Origin: Angustibacter sp. Root456
GTDB taxonomy: Bacteria > Actinomycetota > Actinomycetes > Actinomycetales > Angustibacteraceae
DNA length: 64,000 nt
NCBI RefSeq assembly: GCF_001426435.1
Contig: NZ_LMER01000014.1
Location: 89,523-153,522, forward strand
Direction: 5' to 3'
Shown here: positions 55,386 through 64,000 of the stretch, piece after piece
Layout of the letters: each line of letters opens with the position of its first letter
How positions within the stretch are numbered: the first letter of the stretch is position 1
Translations under genes and position numbers: made by a program
Notes under the pieces: model-generated
The model's database searches: none
Told to the model about the DNA's origin: nothing
The model's input: only the letters and a program-made list of their open reading frames with translations

Positions 55386-56846
55386 ATGATGGTCGTCGAC
55401 GTCGAGCCTCTGCCTCTCGAGCGCCTCGCTTCGCTGCTGCGGCCCGACCGCGCCGACCGGCTGCGGACGACTGCCGAGTTCGCGCGAGGGCTGCTGCGCG
55501 ACCGCGTCGTCTGGAACGTCAACGCCACCGCCCACGGCGGCGGCGTGGCCGAGATGCTGCAGGCTCTGCTGGCCTACGGACGCGGTGCGGGCGTCGACAC
55601 GCGCTGGCTCGTCCTCAACGGTGACCCCGCGTTCTTCGCCATCACCAAACGGGTGCACAACCTGTTGCACGGCCAGTCCGGCGACGGCGGCCCCGTCGGC
55701 CCAACCGAACGCAGGCACTACGAGCAGGTGCTGGCCGCCAACCTGCAGGACATGGCCCCCATGGTGCGGGCGGGCGACATCGTGCTGCTGCACGACCCGC
55801 AGACGGCCGGTCTGGCTCAGGGGCTGGCCGACCTCGGAGCCCACGTGGTGTGGCGCTGCCACATCGGCAGCGACACCTTCGACGAGGTCACCGAGCGCGG
55901 CTGGGCGTTCTTGCGCCCCTACCTCGAGCACTGCGAGGCGTTCGTCTTCTCGCGACCGCAGTACGCGCCTGAGTTCCTCGAGCCCACCTGCGTGCGCGTC
56001 ATCGCACCGTCGGTCGATCCGTTCTCGGCGAAGAACATCGACCTCTCGGACGGCGACGTCACCGCCGTCCTGCGCCGCGCCGGCCTGGTGACACCGGTCG
56101 AGACGCATCATGTCGGGCACCCGGTGGCCCCGGTGCCCTTCGTGCGCCGCGACGGCACCACCGGGCACCTGCGCCAGCACCGGCACCTGTACGTCGAGGG
56201 CGACCCGCCGCGCGAGTCCGACCGGCTCGTCGTGCAGGTGAGCCGGTGGGACCACCTCAAGGACATGGCCGGCGTCCTCACGGCCTTCGCCGAGCACCTG
56301 GATCTCGTGCCGGCCGACGCGCACCTGGTGCTCGCCGGCCCGGACGTGGCAGGAGTGAGTGACGACCCCGAGGGTGCGCAGGTGCTGGCCGAGTGCACGC
56401 GAGCCTGGCAGGCGCTGCCGGCGCCGGCTCGGGCGCGCGTGCACCTGGTGTGCTTGCCCATGGACGACACGGACGAGAACGCCATCATGGTCAACGCGCT
56501 GCAGCGGCACGCGTCCGTCGTCGTCCAGAAGAGCCTCGCCGAGGGGTTCGGCCTCACCGTCACCGAGGCGATGTGGAAGGCACGCCCGGTCGTGGCCAGC
56601 GCGATCGGCGGCATCCGCGACCAGATCGTCGACGGCACCGACGGCCTGCTGCTCGACGACCCCACGGATCTCGCGGCGTTCGCGCAGCAGCTGAGCCGGG
56701 TGCTCACCGACGACGACCTGGCCGAGCGGCTGGGCGCTGCGGCCCGAGAGCGCGTGCTCGACGCCTTCCTCGGCGACCGCCACCTCACCCAGTACGTCGA
56801 GCTGTTCGACGAGGTGCTGCTCCCGGCCGAGCGCCGGCGTGCCTGA
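55386..56846 (+). CDS. family 4 glycosyltransferase, trehalose synthase TreT-like
   Basis: A 486-residue GT-B glycosyltransferase of the TreT group, which makes trehalose from glucose and a nucleotide-sugar (reversible). AHGGGVAEMLQALL, WLVLNGDPAFFAITKRVHN, DIVLLHDPQTAGLA and VWRCHIG are the TreT-type N-terminal segments. QVSRWDHLKDM and the C-terminal nucleotide-sugar site KSLAEGFGLTVTEAMW with the EX7E pattern follow. It may serve trehalose or glucosylglycerol synthesis. The paired start ATGs at 55386 and 55389 are equivalent. It is followed directly by an MFS gene. Confidence 0.88.
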   Translation: MMVVDVEPLPLERLASLLRPDRADRLRTTAEFARGLLRDRVVWNVNATAHGGGVAEMLQALLAYGRGAGVDTRWLVLNGDPAFFAITKRVHNLLHGQSGDGGPVGPTERRHYEQVLAANLQDMAPMVRAGDIVLLHDPQTAGLAQGLADLGAHVVWRCHIGSDTFDEVTERGWAFLRPYLEHCEAFVFSRPQYAPEFLEPTCVRVIAPSVDPFSAKNIDLSDGDVTAVLRRAGLVTPVETHHVGHPVAPVPFVRRDGTTGHLRQHRHLYVEGDPPRESDRLVVQVSRWDHLKDMAGVLTAFAEHLDLVPADAHLVLAGPDVAGVSDDPEGAQVLAECTRAWQALPAPARARVHLVCLPMDDTDENAIMVNALQRHASVVVQKSLAEGFGLTVTEAMWKARPVVASAIGGIRDQIVDGTDGLLLDDPTDLAAFAQQLSRVLTDDDLAERLGAAARERVLDAFLGDRHLTQYVELFDEVLLPAERRRA

Positions 56847-58296
56847 CGGCGTGGCCGAGGGGGCGTCGAGCGCCCTAGCGGGGTTGCGCACGGGTGAGTC
56901 GCGCGGCCGCTGGGTGCTGCTCGCGACGGTGCTCGGCAGCGGCATGGCCATGCTCGACGCCACCGTCGTGACGATCGCGCTGCCCGCCATCGGTCGCGAC
57001 CTCGGCAGCGGCCTGTCGGGCCTGCAGTGGACGCTCAACGGCTACACGCTCACGCTCGCGGCGTTCATCCTCGTGGGTGGGTCGGTCGGTGACCTGTGGG
57101 GCCGGCGCCGGGTGTTCGTGATGGGTACGGTCGCCTTCGCCCTGACGTCCGCACTGTGCGCGGTGGCGCCGTCCGTCGGCCTGCTGGTCGCCGCGCGGGT
57201 GCTGCAAGGTGTGGCGGGCGCCCTGCTGACACCCGGGTCGCTGGCGATCATCTCCTCGTCGTTCCACCGCGACGACCGGGCGGCCGCCATCGGCGCGTGG
57301 TCGGGTCTGAGTGGCGTGACCACGGCCGTGGGCCCGTTCGTCGGCGGCTGGTTGATCGAGCACGCGTCATGGCGCTGGATCTTCCTGATCAACCTCCCGC
57401 TCGCCCTCGCGGTGGTGCTGGTGTCGCTGCGCCACGTGCCGGAGTCGAGCGACCCGGACGCCGTCCGCCAGCTCGACCTACCCGGTGCCCTCGCGGGGGT
57501 CGCGTGGCTGGCGGCGTTGACCTTCGGGCTCATCCGGTGGGGCGCCCAGGGTCTCGACGGCGCCGTGCTGGCAGCACTGGTCGTCACCGCGGTCGCGCTC
57601 GTCGGCTTCATCGAGGTCGAGCGGCGGGGGCGCCAGCCGATGATGCCGCTCAGCATCTTCGCCTCGCGCCGGTTCAGCGCCACGAACGCCGTCACCTTCG
57701 TCGTCTACGGCGCGCTGTCGGCCGTGCTGTTCGTGCTGGCGCTTCAGCTGCAGATCGTCTGCGGCTTCACCCCGCTCGCGGCCGGGGCGGCCTTCCTGCC
57801 GGTGACGTTCCTGATGCTGCTGGGCTCGGCGCAGGTCGGCCGGTGGAGCGAGCGGTGGGGGCCGCGGGCGTTCATGACCGTCGGGCCGCTGGTGTGCGCG
57901 GGGGCGATGGTGCTGCTGGCGCACCTCGTGACGACGGGCGCGAGCTACTGGCGCGACGTCCTGCCCCCGGTGGTCGTCTTCGGCGTCGGCCTGACACTCA
58001 CGGTGGCGCCACTGACGACCACCGTGCTCGCGGCCGCCCCAACCCGGCACGCGGGCCTGGCCTCCGGCGTCAACAACGCCGTCGCCCGCACGGCCGGCCT
58101 GCTCGCCGTGGCGGTGCTGCCGCTGGCCGCCGGCCTCGCCGAGGGCACGTTCCGCGACGTCCGCGCGTTCGACCAGGGGTTCGACCGCGCGATGTTCTGG
58201 TGCGCCCTCCTGCTCGCGCTCGGCGGCCTGCTGTCGGCCGCCCTCATCGGCCCGCGCGGCCAGGTGGCGCGCGGTGGCACCCTGTCGCCAACCTAA
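56839..58296 (+). CDS. MFS transporter, DHA2 (14-helix) drug-efflux family
   Basis: A 485-residue membrane transporter with about 14 predicted helices. The first (LLATVLGSGMAMLDATVVTIALPAI) has the DHA2 pattern LDxTVVxxALP, and GDLWGRRRVFVMG is the conserved cytoplasmic loop between helices 2 and 3. RVLQGVAGALLTPGSLAI is motif C-like. It should expel drugs or metabolites by proton antiport. The GTG overlaps the glycosyltransferase stop by eight bases, so the two are co-translated; a link to sugar export is possible. The last codons run into a repeated region. Confidence 0.9.
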   Translation: MPDGVAEGASSALAGLRTGESRGRWVLLATVLGSGMAMLDATVVTIALPAIGRDLGSGLSGLQWTLNGYTLTLAAFILVGGSVGDLWGRRRVFVMGTVAFALTSALCAVAPSVGLLVAARVLQGVAGALLTPGSLAIISSSFHRDDRAAAIGAWSGLSGVTTAVGPFVGGWLIEHASWRWIFLINLPLALAVVLVSLRHVPESSDPDAVRQLDLPGALAGVAWLAALTFGLIRWGAQGLDGAVLAALVVTAVALVGFIEVERRGRQPMMPLSIFASRRFSATNAVTFVVYGALSAVLFVLALQLQIVCGFTPLAAGAAFLPVTFLMLLGSAQVGRWSERWGPRAFMTVGPLVCAGAMVLLAHLVTTGASYWRDVLPPVVVFGVGLTLTVAPLTTTVLAAAPTRHAGLASGVNNAVARTAGLLAVAVLPLAAGLAEGTFRDVRAFDQGFDRAMFWCALLLALGGLLSAALIGPRGQVARGGTLSPT

Positions 58297-58321
58297 GGCA
58301 GCTGGGTGCCCCAGTGGCCAC
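58284..58321 (+). repeat. 38-base direct repeat, copy A
   Basis: Imperfect copy (31 of 38 identical) of 58359-58396, 75 bases away. It spans the stop codon of the MFS gene. It starts GTCGCCAACCTA. Confidence 0.7.
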
Positions 58322-58324
58322 GGT

Positions 58325-59068
58325 TCAGGCGTCGACGCGGTGGCGACTGGGTGCCACCGTCGCCAACCTATGGCGACGGGGTGCCACCGCGGCCACCTGG
58401 GGGCGGGGTGGGTGGCGGCGGCGCAGGAGCGGCCCCGCGGGGTCGGTGTTGTCGACGACGACGTCGGCCCGGTGCTCGGGGTCGGCCTCGGCGAAGTAGA
58501 GCCGTTGACCGCCGACGTACCGCTGGTTGTCGGGATGATCCGGATCCGCCGGGCAGCCGTCGCGCACCGCCATGCGCGCGAACGTCACCTCGAACGGCGC
58601 CGTCACGAGCACCGAGAAGTCCCACTCTCCCACCAGCTCCGGGCGGTGCAGGAACAGCCCGTCGAGCACGAGCACCGCCCCTGCAGGCGCTTGGCGCGGC
58701 TCGACCGTCAGCGCCAGATCGCGCTCGACGTCGTGCACCGCCGGCACGTACCGCCCGCCCCCACCGGGTCCGAGCGGTCCCAGGACGTGACTGCGCAGCG
58801 CCTCGAGGTCGTAGGAGTCGCGGTAGAAGCCCTCGGCTGAGCGGCGGCCTCGCCGGTAGCGCCTCGCTCGGGGGTGGTGAAACCCGTCGATCCCGACCCG
58901 GACCACCGCGCGGCCCCTCGCCTCGAGCACGGCAGCCAGCTCGTCGGCGAGCACCGTCTTGCCCGCGCCATCGACACCGTCGACACCCACTCGCACGGTG
59001 CGCCCGTCGTCGTGGGCCGGCACCGCGTCGGCGAGCTGCTCGAGCGTCTCTGCTCGCTCGGGAGTCAC
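58325..59068 (-). CDS. uridine kinase-like P-loop kinase
   Basis: A 247-residue P-loop kinase of the uridine/nucleoside kinase type. Walker A GVDGAGKT is at residues 31-38, VRVGIDGFHHPRARR and SYDLEALR are the substrate region, and VLVLDGLFLHRPEL and the PFEVTFARMAVRD LID segment follow. The C-terminal 25 residues (after DPEHRADVVVDN) are encoded by a repeat and are not part of the fold. The GTG at 59068 is chosen as the conserved N-terminus; no strong Shine-Dalgarno sequence. It may phosphorylate nucleosides or another alcohol. Confidence 0.88.
   Translation of the reverse strand: MTPERAETLEQLADAVPAHDDGRTVRVGVDGVDGAGKTVLADELAAVLEARGRAVVRVGIDGFHHPRARRYRRGRRSAEGFYRDSYDLEALRSHVLGPLGPGGGGRYVPAVHDVERDLALTVEPRQAPAGAVLVLDGLFLHRPELVGEWDFSVLVTAPFEVTFARMAVRDGCPADPDHPDNQRYVGGQRLYFAEADPEHRADVVVDNTDPAGPLLRRRHPPRPQVAAVAPRRHRLATVAPSRHRVDA
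58341..58377. terminator. alternative hairpins between convergent genes
   Basis: TGGCGAC at 58341-58347 can pair with GTCGCCA at 58359-58365, which can instead pair with TGGCGAC at 58371-58377. These are mutually exclusive stems in the repeated 3' region of the convergent MFS and kinase genes. Confidence 0.5.
58359..58396 (+). repeat. 38-base direct repeat, copy B
   Basis: Second copy of the repeat at 58284-58321. It lies inside the 3' end of the kinase gene and codes the variable tail. Confidence 0.7.
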
Positions 59069-59128
59069 GACGCCATCACCCCTGCCACTGTGCCAGGTCA
59101 CTGCCCGAGCGCAGGTAGCTGCCCGACG

Positions 59129-59134
59129 TACCCT
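59129..59134 (+). promoter_or_regulatory. -10 box, leaderless sirtuin gene
   Basis: TACCCT ends six bases before the GTG at 59141. Confidence 0.6.
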
Positions 59135-59140
59135 GGTGCG

Positions 59141-59965
59141 GTGAGTCCTGACGTCGCGCGCGCCGCCGAGCTGCTGGCCGGACGTCGCGTGGTCGCCCTC
59201 ACCGGCGCCGGTCTGTCGACCGACTCCGGCATCCCGGACTACCGCGGCCCGGGCTCGGTGCCCCGCTCACCCATGACCTACCAGGAGTTCGTCTCCGGCC
59301 CCGCCGCTCAGCAGCGCTACTGGGCTCGCAGCCACGTCGGGTGGGGGCGCATGCGCCGGGCGGAGGTCAACGACGGGCACCGCGCGCTGGCTGCCATGGA
59401 GGGCGCCGGCGCCCTCACCGCCCTCATCACCCAGAACGTCGACGGCCTGCACTCCGCCGCCGGCTCGCGCGAGGTCGTCGACCTGCACGGCCGGATCGCG
59501 GACGTCGTCTGCCTGCGCTGTGGCGAGATGACGTCACGCGCGGCCCTGCACGACCGCCTCGACGAGCTCAACCCCGGATTCGGCGACGACAGCGCCACCA
59601 CCGCCCCGGACGGCGACGCCGAGCTCGAGCGCTACGACGGCTTCGTGCTGGCGCCCTGCCTGGTGTGCCGCGGGCCGCTCAAACCGGACGTCGTGTTCTT
59701 CGGCGAGAACGTGCCCAAGGACCGCGTGCAGCGCTGCTACGACTGGGTCGAGGCGGCCGACGTCCTGCTCGTGGCCGGTACGTCGCTCACGGTGCAGTCG
59801 GGCCTGCGCTTCGTCCGCCGGGCCGCCCGAGACGGCATCCCCGTCGTGCTGGTCAACCGAGGGCCGACGCGGGGCGACGACCTGGTCGACGTGCGCATCG
59901 ACGCCGGCTGCTCCCCCACCCTGACCGCGCTGGCGGACGCGCTCGTGAGCTCCACCGCGGCCTGA
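59141..59965 (+). CDS. NAD-dependent protein deacylase (sirtuin)
   Basis: A 274-residue sirtuin that removes acyl groups from lysines with NAD. GAGLSTDSGIPDYRG at 22-36 binds NAD, TQNVDGLHSAAG and the catalytic His in VDLHGRIADVV are next, and CLRC plus CLVC form the zinc site. FFGENVPKDR and LVAGTSLTVQSGLRF close the pocket. It is probably a deacetylase. The GTG start is set by a -10 box six bases upstream. It is divergent from the kinase gene. Confidence 0.95.
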   Translation: MSPDVARAAELLAGRRVVALTGAGLSTDSGIPDYRGPGSVPRSPMTYQEFVSGPAAQQRYWARSHVGWGRMRRAEVNDGHRALAAMEGAGALTALITQNVDGLHSAAGSREVVDLHGRIADVVCLRCGEMTSRAALHDRLDELNPGFGDDSATTAPDGDAELERYDGFVLAPCLVCRGPLKPDVVFFGENVPKDRVQRCYDWVEAADVLLVAGTSLTVQSGLRFVRRAARDGIPVVLVNRGPTRGDDLVDVRIDAGCSPTLTALADALVSSTAA

Positions 59966-60085
59966 CGCACGAGCCGCCACAAAAGCGTTCGGCGTTGTCG
60001 GTGGGTCGCGTTAGCCTCGGCGAGGCGCTGGTGCACAGCGGGTGCTGGCGCGCTCCTGCCGACTACCGCATCTCGTGAGGCACCC

Positions 60086-61585
60086 ATGACAACCCCCACT
60101 GCACCCCCGGCGGAGTACCCCGAGAAGATCGACGCGGCCGTGCTGAAGGTCGCCGGCGTGGTCGTCCTCGGGGCCATCATGTCCATCCTCGACATCACCG
60201 TCGTGAACGTCGCGCTGCGCACGTTCCAGACGGCGTTCGCCGACGGCGGCCAGCCGCTCGCCTACTCCGACGTCGCGTGGACCGTCACCGGCTACACCCT
60301 GGCCCTGGCGACGGTCATCCCGCTGTCTGGCTGGGCGGCCGACCGGTTCGGCACCAAGCGGCTCTACATGCTCGCGATCCTGCTGTTCACGCTCGGGTCC
60401 GCACTGTGCGCCACCGCGACCTCGATCGAGATGCTCATCGGCTTCCGGGTGCTGCAGGGCCTCGGTGGCGGCATGCTGATGCCGCTCGGCATGACGATCA
60501 TGACCCGCGCCGCCGGGCCGGCCCGGATGGGTCGCCTGATGGCGATCCTCGGCGTCCCGATGCTGCTGGGCCCCATCTTCGGCCCGATCCTCGGTGGGTG
60601 GCTGATCGACCACTTCAGCTGGCACTGGATCTTCCTCATCAACGTGCCGATCGGTGCAGTCGCGCTGATCTACGCCTCGTTCGCGCTCGCCAAGGACTCC
60701 CCGCACCCGTCGGAGTCGTTCGACTTCGTGGGCATGCTCATGATGAGCCCCGGCCTGGCGCTGTTCCTCTACGGCGTGTCGTCGATCCCGGGCGAGGGCG
60801 GTTTCGGCCACACCAAGGTGCTGCTGCCCGGCCTGCTCGGTCTGGCCCTGATGGCGGCGTTCGTCGTCTACAGCTTCCGGCCCGAGCACCCGCTGCTCGA
60901 CCTGCGGCTGTTCCGCAACCGCAACCTCACGGTCTCGGTGACCACGATGTTCATCTTCGCCGCGGCCTTCTTCGGCGGCCTGCTGCTCGTGCCTCAGTTC
61001 CTGCAGCAGGTGCAGGGCGAGTCACCGCTGAACGCCGGCTGGCTCGTGGCTCCCCAGGGCGTGGGGGCCATGGTCACGATGCCCATCGCCGGCGCACTCA
61101 CCGACCGGTTCCCGGTGGGGCGGATCGTGCCCTTCGGCCTGGTCGGCATCATCGGCGGGATGTTCGCACTGACCCAGATCCAGGCGGACTCCTCGCACTG
61201 GGGCTTCTTGATCCCCGTGCTGTTCGTCATGGGGCTGGGCATGGGCGCCACGATGATGCCGATCATGACGTCGGCGCTGAAGACGCTGACCCACCACGAG
61301 GTCGCGCGCGGGTCGACGCTGCTCAACATCACCCAGCAGATCGCCAGCTCGGTCGGCGTGGCCATCTTCTCGGTCGTCCTCACCAACGCGCTGGCCGACA
61401 ACCGGCCGACCAGCCCCGCCGAGGCACCTGCGGCCGCGGCGGCGGCGTTCAGCCACACCTTCTGGGTCGCCGCCTTCCTCGTCACACTGACGCTGATCCC
61501 GGCGTACTTCCTGCCCCGCAAGCGCGAGGAGTCGCGGCTGCTGGCGGGCGACGAGACTGGGCCCACCCCCGTCGTCGTGCACTGA
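60086..61585 (+). CDS. MFS transporter, DHA2 (EmrB/QacA-type) drug-efflux family
   Basis: A 499-residue, roughly 14-helix drug exporter. VVLGAIMSILDITVVNVALRTFQ is the DHA2 first helix, AWTVTGYTLALATVIPLSGWAADRFGTKRLYM includes motif A, and FRVLQGLGGGMLMPLGMTIM is the conserved helix 4-5 region. LLNITQQIASSVGVAIFSV is near the end. It acts by proton antiport. TAGCCT at 60012-60017 is a possible promoter element. It is not adjacent to a TetR-type regulator. Distinct from the MFS gene at 56.8 kb. Confidence 0.92.
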   Translation: MTTPTAPPAEYPEKIDAAVLKVAGVVVLGAIMSILDITVVNVALRTFQTAFADGGQPLAYSDVAWTVTGYTLALATVIPLSGWAADRFGTKRLYMLAILLFTLGSALCATATSIEMLIGFRVLQGLGGGMLMPLGMTIMTRAAGPARMGRLMAILGVPMLLGPIFGPILGGWLIDHFSWHWIFLINVPIGAVALIYASFALAKDSPHPSESFDFVGMLMMSPGLALFLYGVSSIPGEGGFGHTKVLLPGLLGLALMAAFVVYSFRPEHPLLDLRLFRNRNLTVSVTTMFIFAAAFFGGLLLVPQFLQQVQGESPLNAGWLVAPQGVGAMVTMPIAGALTDRFPVGRIVPFGLVGIIGGMFALTQIQADSSHWGFLIPVLFVMGLGMGATMMPIMTSALKTLTHHEVARGSTLLNITQQIASSVGVAIFSVVLTNALADNRPTSPAEAPAAAAAAFSHTFWVAAFLVTLTLIPAYFLPRKREESRLLAGDETGPTPVVVH

Positions 61586-61629
61586 CCGGACGGGTGACAC
61601 CGTCTCGGCCCCCTCGCTCGGTCGCAGGC

Positions 61630-62262
61630 TCAGTCCGGGCTGGGGGCCGCGACGGGCAGACCACGCTCGTGCAGGTCAGCACGCAGGTGACCGGTGTCCT
61701 CGAACAGGATCGCGTCCATCCCGAGCGCTCGTGCGCTCTCGACGTTGCGTCGGCTGTCGTCGATGAACACGCACGCCGCGAGGGGAACTCCGGCCCGGCG
61801 CTCCAGCACCCTGAAGATCCGCGCATCCGGCTTAGCCAGCTGCTCCTGCCCCGAGACGACGATGTCGTCGAACAGGCCCAAGAACCGAAAGTCCCGGCGG
61901 GCCACCGGGAACAGCTCCGCCGACCAGTTCGTGAGAGCCAGCAAGCGAACGCCGGCCGCGTGCAGCTCGGTGAGCAGCTCGACCGTGTCGTGCACCGGCC
62001 CCACGAGCGACTCGGCGAAGTGCTCGCGGTAGGCGCGCGCCGCCTGGGCCCAGTGCGGGTGGGTCTGCGCCACGAGCGCCTCACCCTCCTGCCAGGACCG
62101 TCCGGCGTCCTGCTCGTGGTTCCACGCCAGGAAGTCGAAGTCGGCGGCGCCCAGGAACCGCGTGGCGTGCTCGGCGCCGACTCCCCGCGCGATGGCCGGG
62201 TGCGGGTCCCAGCGGATCAGGACGTTGCCGAGGTCGAACACCACGGCGCGTGGCGAGGTCAT
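61630..62262 (-). CDS. HAD-superfamily phosphatase (HAD-IA)
   Basis: A 210-residue HAD hydrolase in the FMN/2-haloacid-dehalogenase-like IA group. FDLGNVLIRWDPH at residues 9-21 gives the nucleophile Asp in DLGNVL, ALTNWSAE is motif II, AKPDARIF motif III and FIDDSRRNVESARALG motif IV. The cap is small and helical. The ATG at 62262 is chosen over the long upstream frame. The substrate is unknown. It lies eight bases after the VWA-protein gene on the same strand. Confidence 0.9.
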   Translation of the reverse strand: MTSPRAVVFDLGNVLIRWDPHPAIARGVGAEHATRFLGAADFDFLAWNHEQDAGRSWQEGEALVAQTHPHWAQAARAYREHFAESLVGPVHDTVELLTELHAAGVRLLALTNWSAELFPVARRDFRFLGLFDDIVVSGQEQLAKPDARIFRVLERRAGVPLAACVFIDDSRRNVESARALGMDAILFEDTGHLRADLHERGLPVAAPSPD

Positions 62263-62270
62263 CGCGGCCG

Positions 62271-64000
62271 TCAACCCGCTCGCCGCCGTCCGCGCCGCGC
62301 TCGCAGGTAGTCGCTCACGACGTACTGCCCGAGGTCGCGGGTGGACGGCGTGAACACCCGACCGCCACTGCGCCGGGCGATGGCGTCGACGAACCGGCGC
62401 AGGCCGCCGTCCTCGCCCAGCATGAAGACGTTGAGGGTGGCGCCGTACCGCGTGAGCTGGTCGACCTCGTCGACGGTGGCTCGGATCGTGCTCGAGCGCG
62501 GCGGCCAGGCGAAGGTGGCCTCGCCGTCGGCCTCCAGGTGCGCCGTGGGCTCGCCGTCGGTGACGACGAGGACGACCGGGTCGCCGTCGCTGTGCTTGCG
62601 CAGGTGCCGGCGCGCCAGCATGAGCGCGTGCTGCAGGTTGGTGCCCTGCACGAAGTCCGGCTCGGTGGCGGCCAGCTCGCCGGGCGTGAGCGTCATGGCG
62701 TACCGGCCGAAACCGATGATCTGCAGCGCGTCCTGCGGGAACCGGGTCGCCACCAGGTGCGAGAGCGCGAGCGCGGTCTGCTTCATCGGCCCCCAGCGGC
62801 CCTCGGCCACCATCGAGAACGACAGGTCGACGCACAGTGCGACCGCCGCACCGGCCCGTCGTTCGGTCTCGACCACCTCGAAGTCCTCGACCTCCAGCCG
62901 GACCGCTCGCCCTGTCACCGCACCGTGGCGGCGCAGCGCGTTGCTCACCGTGCGCACGACGTCGAGCGGTTGCTCATCGCCGAACTCCCACGCCCGCGAA
63001 GCCCCGGTCGCCTCGCCGGCGGCGCCGGCGGAACGCACGTCGTGCTCGCCGCGTCCGTCGGCGGTCAGCTGCGCGAACACCCGATTGAGGGCTGTGGACC
63101 CCAAGCGCCGCAACGCCTTCGGCGTCAGAAGCGCATCGGTGGACGAACCGCTCAGCCAGCCCTGGCGGCGCAGCTCGCGCTCGAGCTGCTGCAGCCGCCG
63201 GACGTCGTCGGCCGCCCGGCGGCCGAGCTGGCGCTCGACCGCCTCGACATCGATGTCGTCGAGCGTGGCACCAGGATGCTGCTGACCCAGCTGCTCGAGC
63301 AGGTCGTCGAGGTCGGCCACCTCGGCCAGCGCCCCCGTCGCCTCGCCGTACCCCAGGGGCTGGTCACCCTTCAGCTGGTCGCCCCGGCCCCACGGAAGGT
63401 CCGGCCGCAGTGAACGCAGCGTCTCGCTGAGCGCGGACAGCTGCTCGCCGAGGCCCGACCCGCCGAACGCCTGCTGCATGAGCGACGACAGCTCTTCGCG
63501 CTGAGCCGGCGTGAGGGAACGCATCAGCCGCTCCCCCGCTGCAGCGCGCCGCGCGAGCAGGTCGACGAGCTCGTCGACGTCCTGCGGGTTCTCGGGGAAG
63601 AAGTCGCCGTGTTGGGCCATGAACTGCGCGAACGCGTCGTCGACGTCCTCACCGCGCGCGTGGCGCGAGAGGAGGTCCTCGAGGTCGGACAGCATGTGCG
63701 ACAGCGCCTGCTGCGCCTCGGGGTTGGACGCCGGGTCGGCACCCTTCAGCGCCTCGCGCAGTCCTGCGAACCGCTGGTCGAGCACCTCATCACGCAGCTC
63801 GCTGAGAATGCGCTCGTAGTCGGCGCGCGCCTCGGGACTCACCCAGTCGTAGTCCGACAGCTCCTGCACCGCACGCGACGTCGAGCGCGGCAGAGCGTCC
63901 AACCGGGCCTCGGCGAAGCGCGCGTCGTCGTCCTGCCGGCCCGACAGCGCCTCCCGCTCGGCGGCCAGCGCCTGGTCGAGCAGGGCTTGGGCTCGGGTCA
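62271..64000 (-). CDS. VWA-domain protein (partial, cut by window end)
   Basis: The 3' part of a gene that stays open to the end of the window; at least 576 residues. The upstream codons at 63903-63998 continue the frame (ALLDQALAAEREALSGRQ), so no start within the window is accepted. The C-terminal half is a von Willebrand A domain: VALCVDLSFSMVAEGRWGPMK is a MIDAS-like motif (DxSxS), ALQIIGFGRYA and LVVTDGEPTAHL follow. The N-terminal region is helical and acidic (NPQDVDELVDLLARR). Actinobacterial VWA proteins of this kind pair with MoxR-type AAA ATPases, and such a gene could lie just past the window. Confidence 0.88.
   Translation of the reverse strand, partial: TRAQALLDQALAAEREALSGRQDDDARFAEARLDALPRSTSRAVQELSDYDWVSPEARADYERILSELRDEVLDQRFAGLREALKGADPASNPEAQQALSHMLSDLEDLLSRHARGEDVDDAFAQFMAQHGDFFPENPQDVDELVDLLARRAAAGERLMRSLTPAQREELSSLMQQAFGGSGLGEQLSALSETLRSLRPDLPWGRGDQLKGDQPLGYGEATGALAEVADLDDLLEQLGQQHPGATLDDIDVEAVERQLGRRAADDVRRLQQLERELRRQGWLSGSSTDALLTPKALRRLGSTALNRVFAQLTADGRGEHDVRSAGAAGEATGASRAWEFGDEQPLDVVRTVSNALRRHGAVTGRAVRLEVEDFEVVETERRAGAAVALCVDLSFSMVAEGRWGPMKQTALALSHLVATRFPQDALQIIGFGRYAMTLTPGELAATEPDFVQGTNLQHALMLARRHLRKHSDGDPVVLVVTDGEPTAHLEADGEATFAWPPRSSTIRATVDEVDQLTRYGATLNVFMLGEDGGLRRFVDAIARRSGGRVFTPSTRDLGQYVVSDYLRARRGRRRAG

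Overview
This window is high-GC actinobacterial chromosome. The evidence is a complete Pup-proteasome locus (pafB, pafC, pafA, prcA, prcB, pup, dop, mpa), a mycothiol ligase (mshC), a PAC2-family gene, twin-arginine transport genes and an F420-type luciferase-like oxidoreductase. From memory, the gene order follows the Mycobacterium tuberculosis backbone from roughly Rv2090 to Rv2136 (exonuclease, helY, tatC, tatA, pafC, pafB, pafA, prcA, prcB, pup, dop, mpa, trmI, RecB-like nuclease, metH, PAC2, mshC, three conserved proteins, uppP). The flanks and gene complement look more like a free-living actinomycete than a mycobacterium. No IS element, prophage, rRNA operon or CRISPR array was seen, and no stretch without a gene exceeds about 210 bases.

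Layout. 1-2.7 kb: Lrp-type regulator, acyl-CoA dehydrogenase, 5'-3' exonuclease. 2.7-14.6 kb, mostly minus strand: helY, lipid kinase, tatC, tatA, two small conserved proteins, pafC/pafB, then a DUF3866 protein, two FKBP isomerases and pafA. A very large palindrome lies at the convergent end at 11.6 kb. 14.7-19.3 kb: an epimerase, then prcA/prcB/pup with 4-base overlaps, and dop. 19.3-22.1 kb: secreted protein, carboxylesterase, DUF3054 and NUDIX genes. 22.1-30.3 kb: a catabolic island. 30.4-35.3 kb: mpa, trmI, site-2 protease, RecB-family nuclease. 35.4-38.7 kb: a MacB-like ABC exporter. 38.9-52.5 kb: metH and HAD, PAC2, mshC with its three conserved partners, corA, uppP, and two oxidoreductases. 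52.5-64 kb: a poly-acidic protein, DUF5703, an M20 peptidase, tRNA-Leu(GAG), a TreT-like glycosyltransferase, two MFS exporters, a nucleoside/uridine kinase, a sirtuin, a HAD and a VWA protein cut by the window end.

How the genes work together. Pup has a C-terminal GGQ, so Dop must deamidate it before PafA ligates it; Mpa (C-terminal GQYL) would feed pupylated proteins to the PrcAB core. The main discovery candidate is the 22.1-30.3 kb island, which separates dop from mpa. It encodes a 2-aminobenzoate-type CoA ligase, a fused flavin monooxygenase/old-yellow-enzyme reductase, an atypical crotonase lacking both hydratase glutamates, an acyl-CoA dehydrogenase, an SDR, a RidA-family protein lacking the carboxylate-binding Arg, and a PaaX-type regulator. 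I read it as an aerobic anthraniloyl-CoA (or salicylyl-CoA) dearomatisation pathway, in which the RidA protein would hydrolyse the enamine CoA thioester made by the fused enzyme.

A second theme is direct promoter geometry. At least 18 genes have a TANNNT -10 hexamer ending 6-8 bases before the start codon, which predicts leaderless mRNAs and fixes several starts, including dop. Three of these -10 boxes (upstream of helY, trmI and mpa) begin with the TAG stop codon of the upstream gene.
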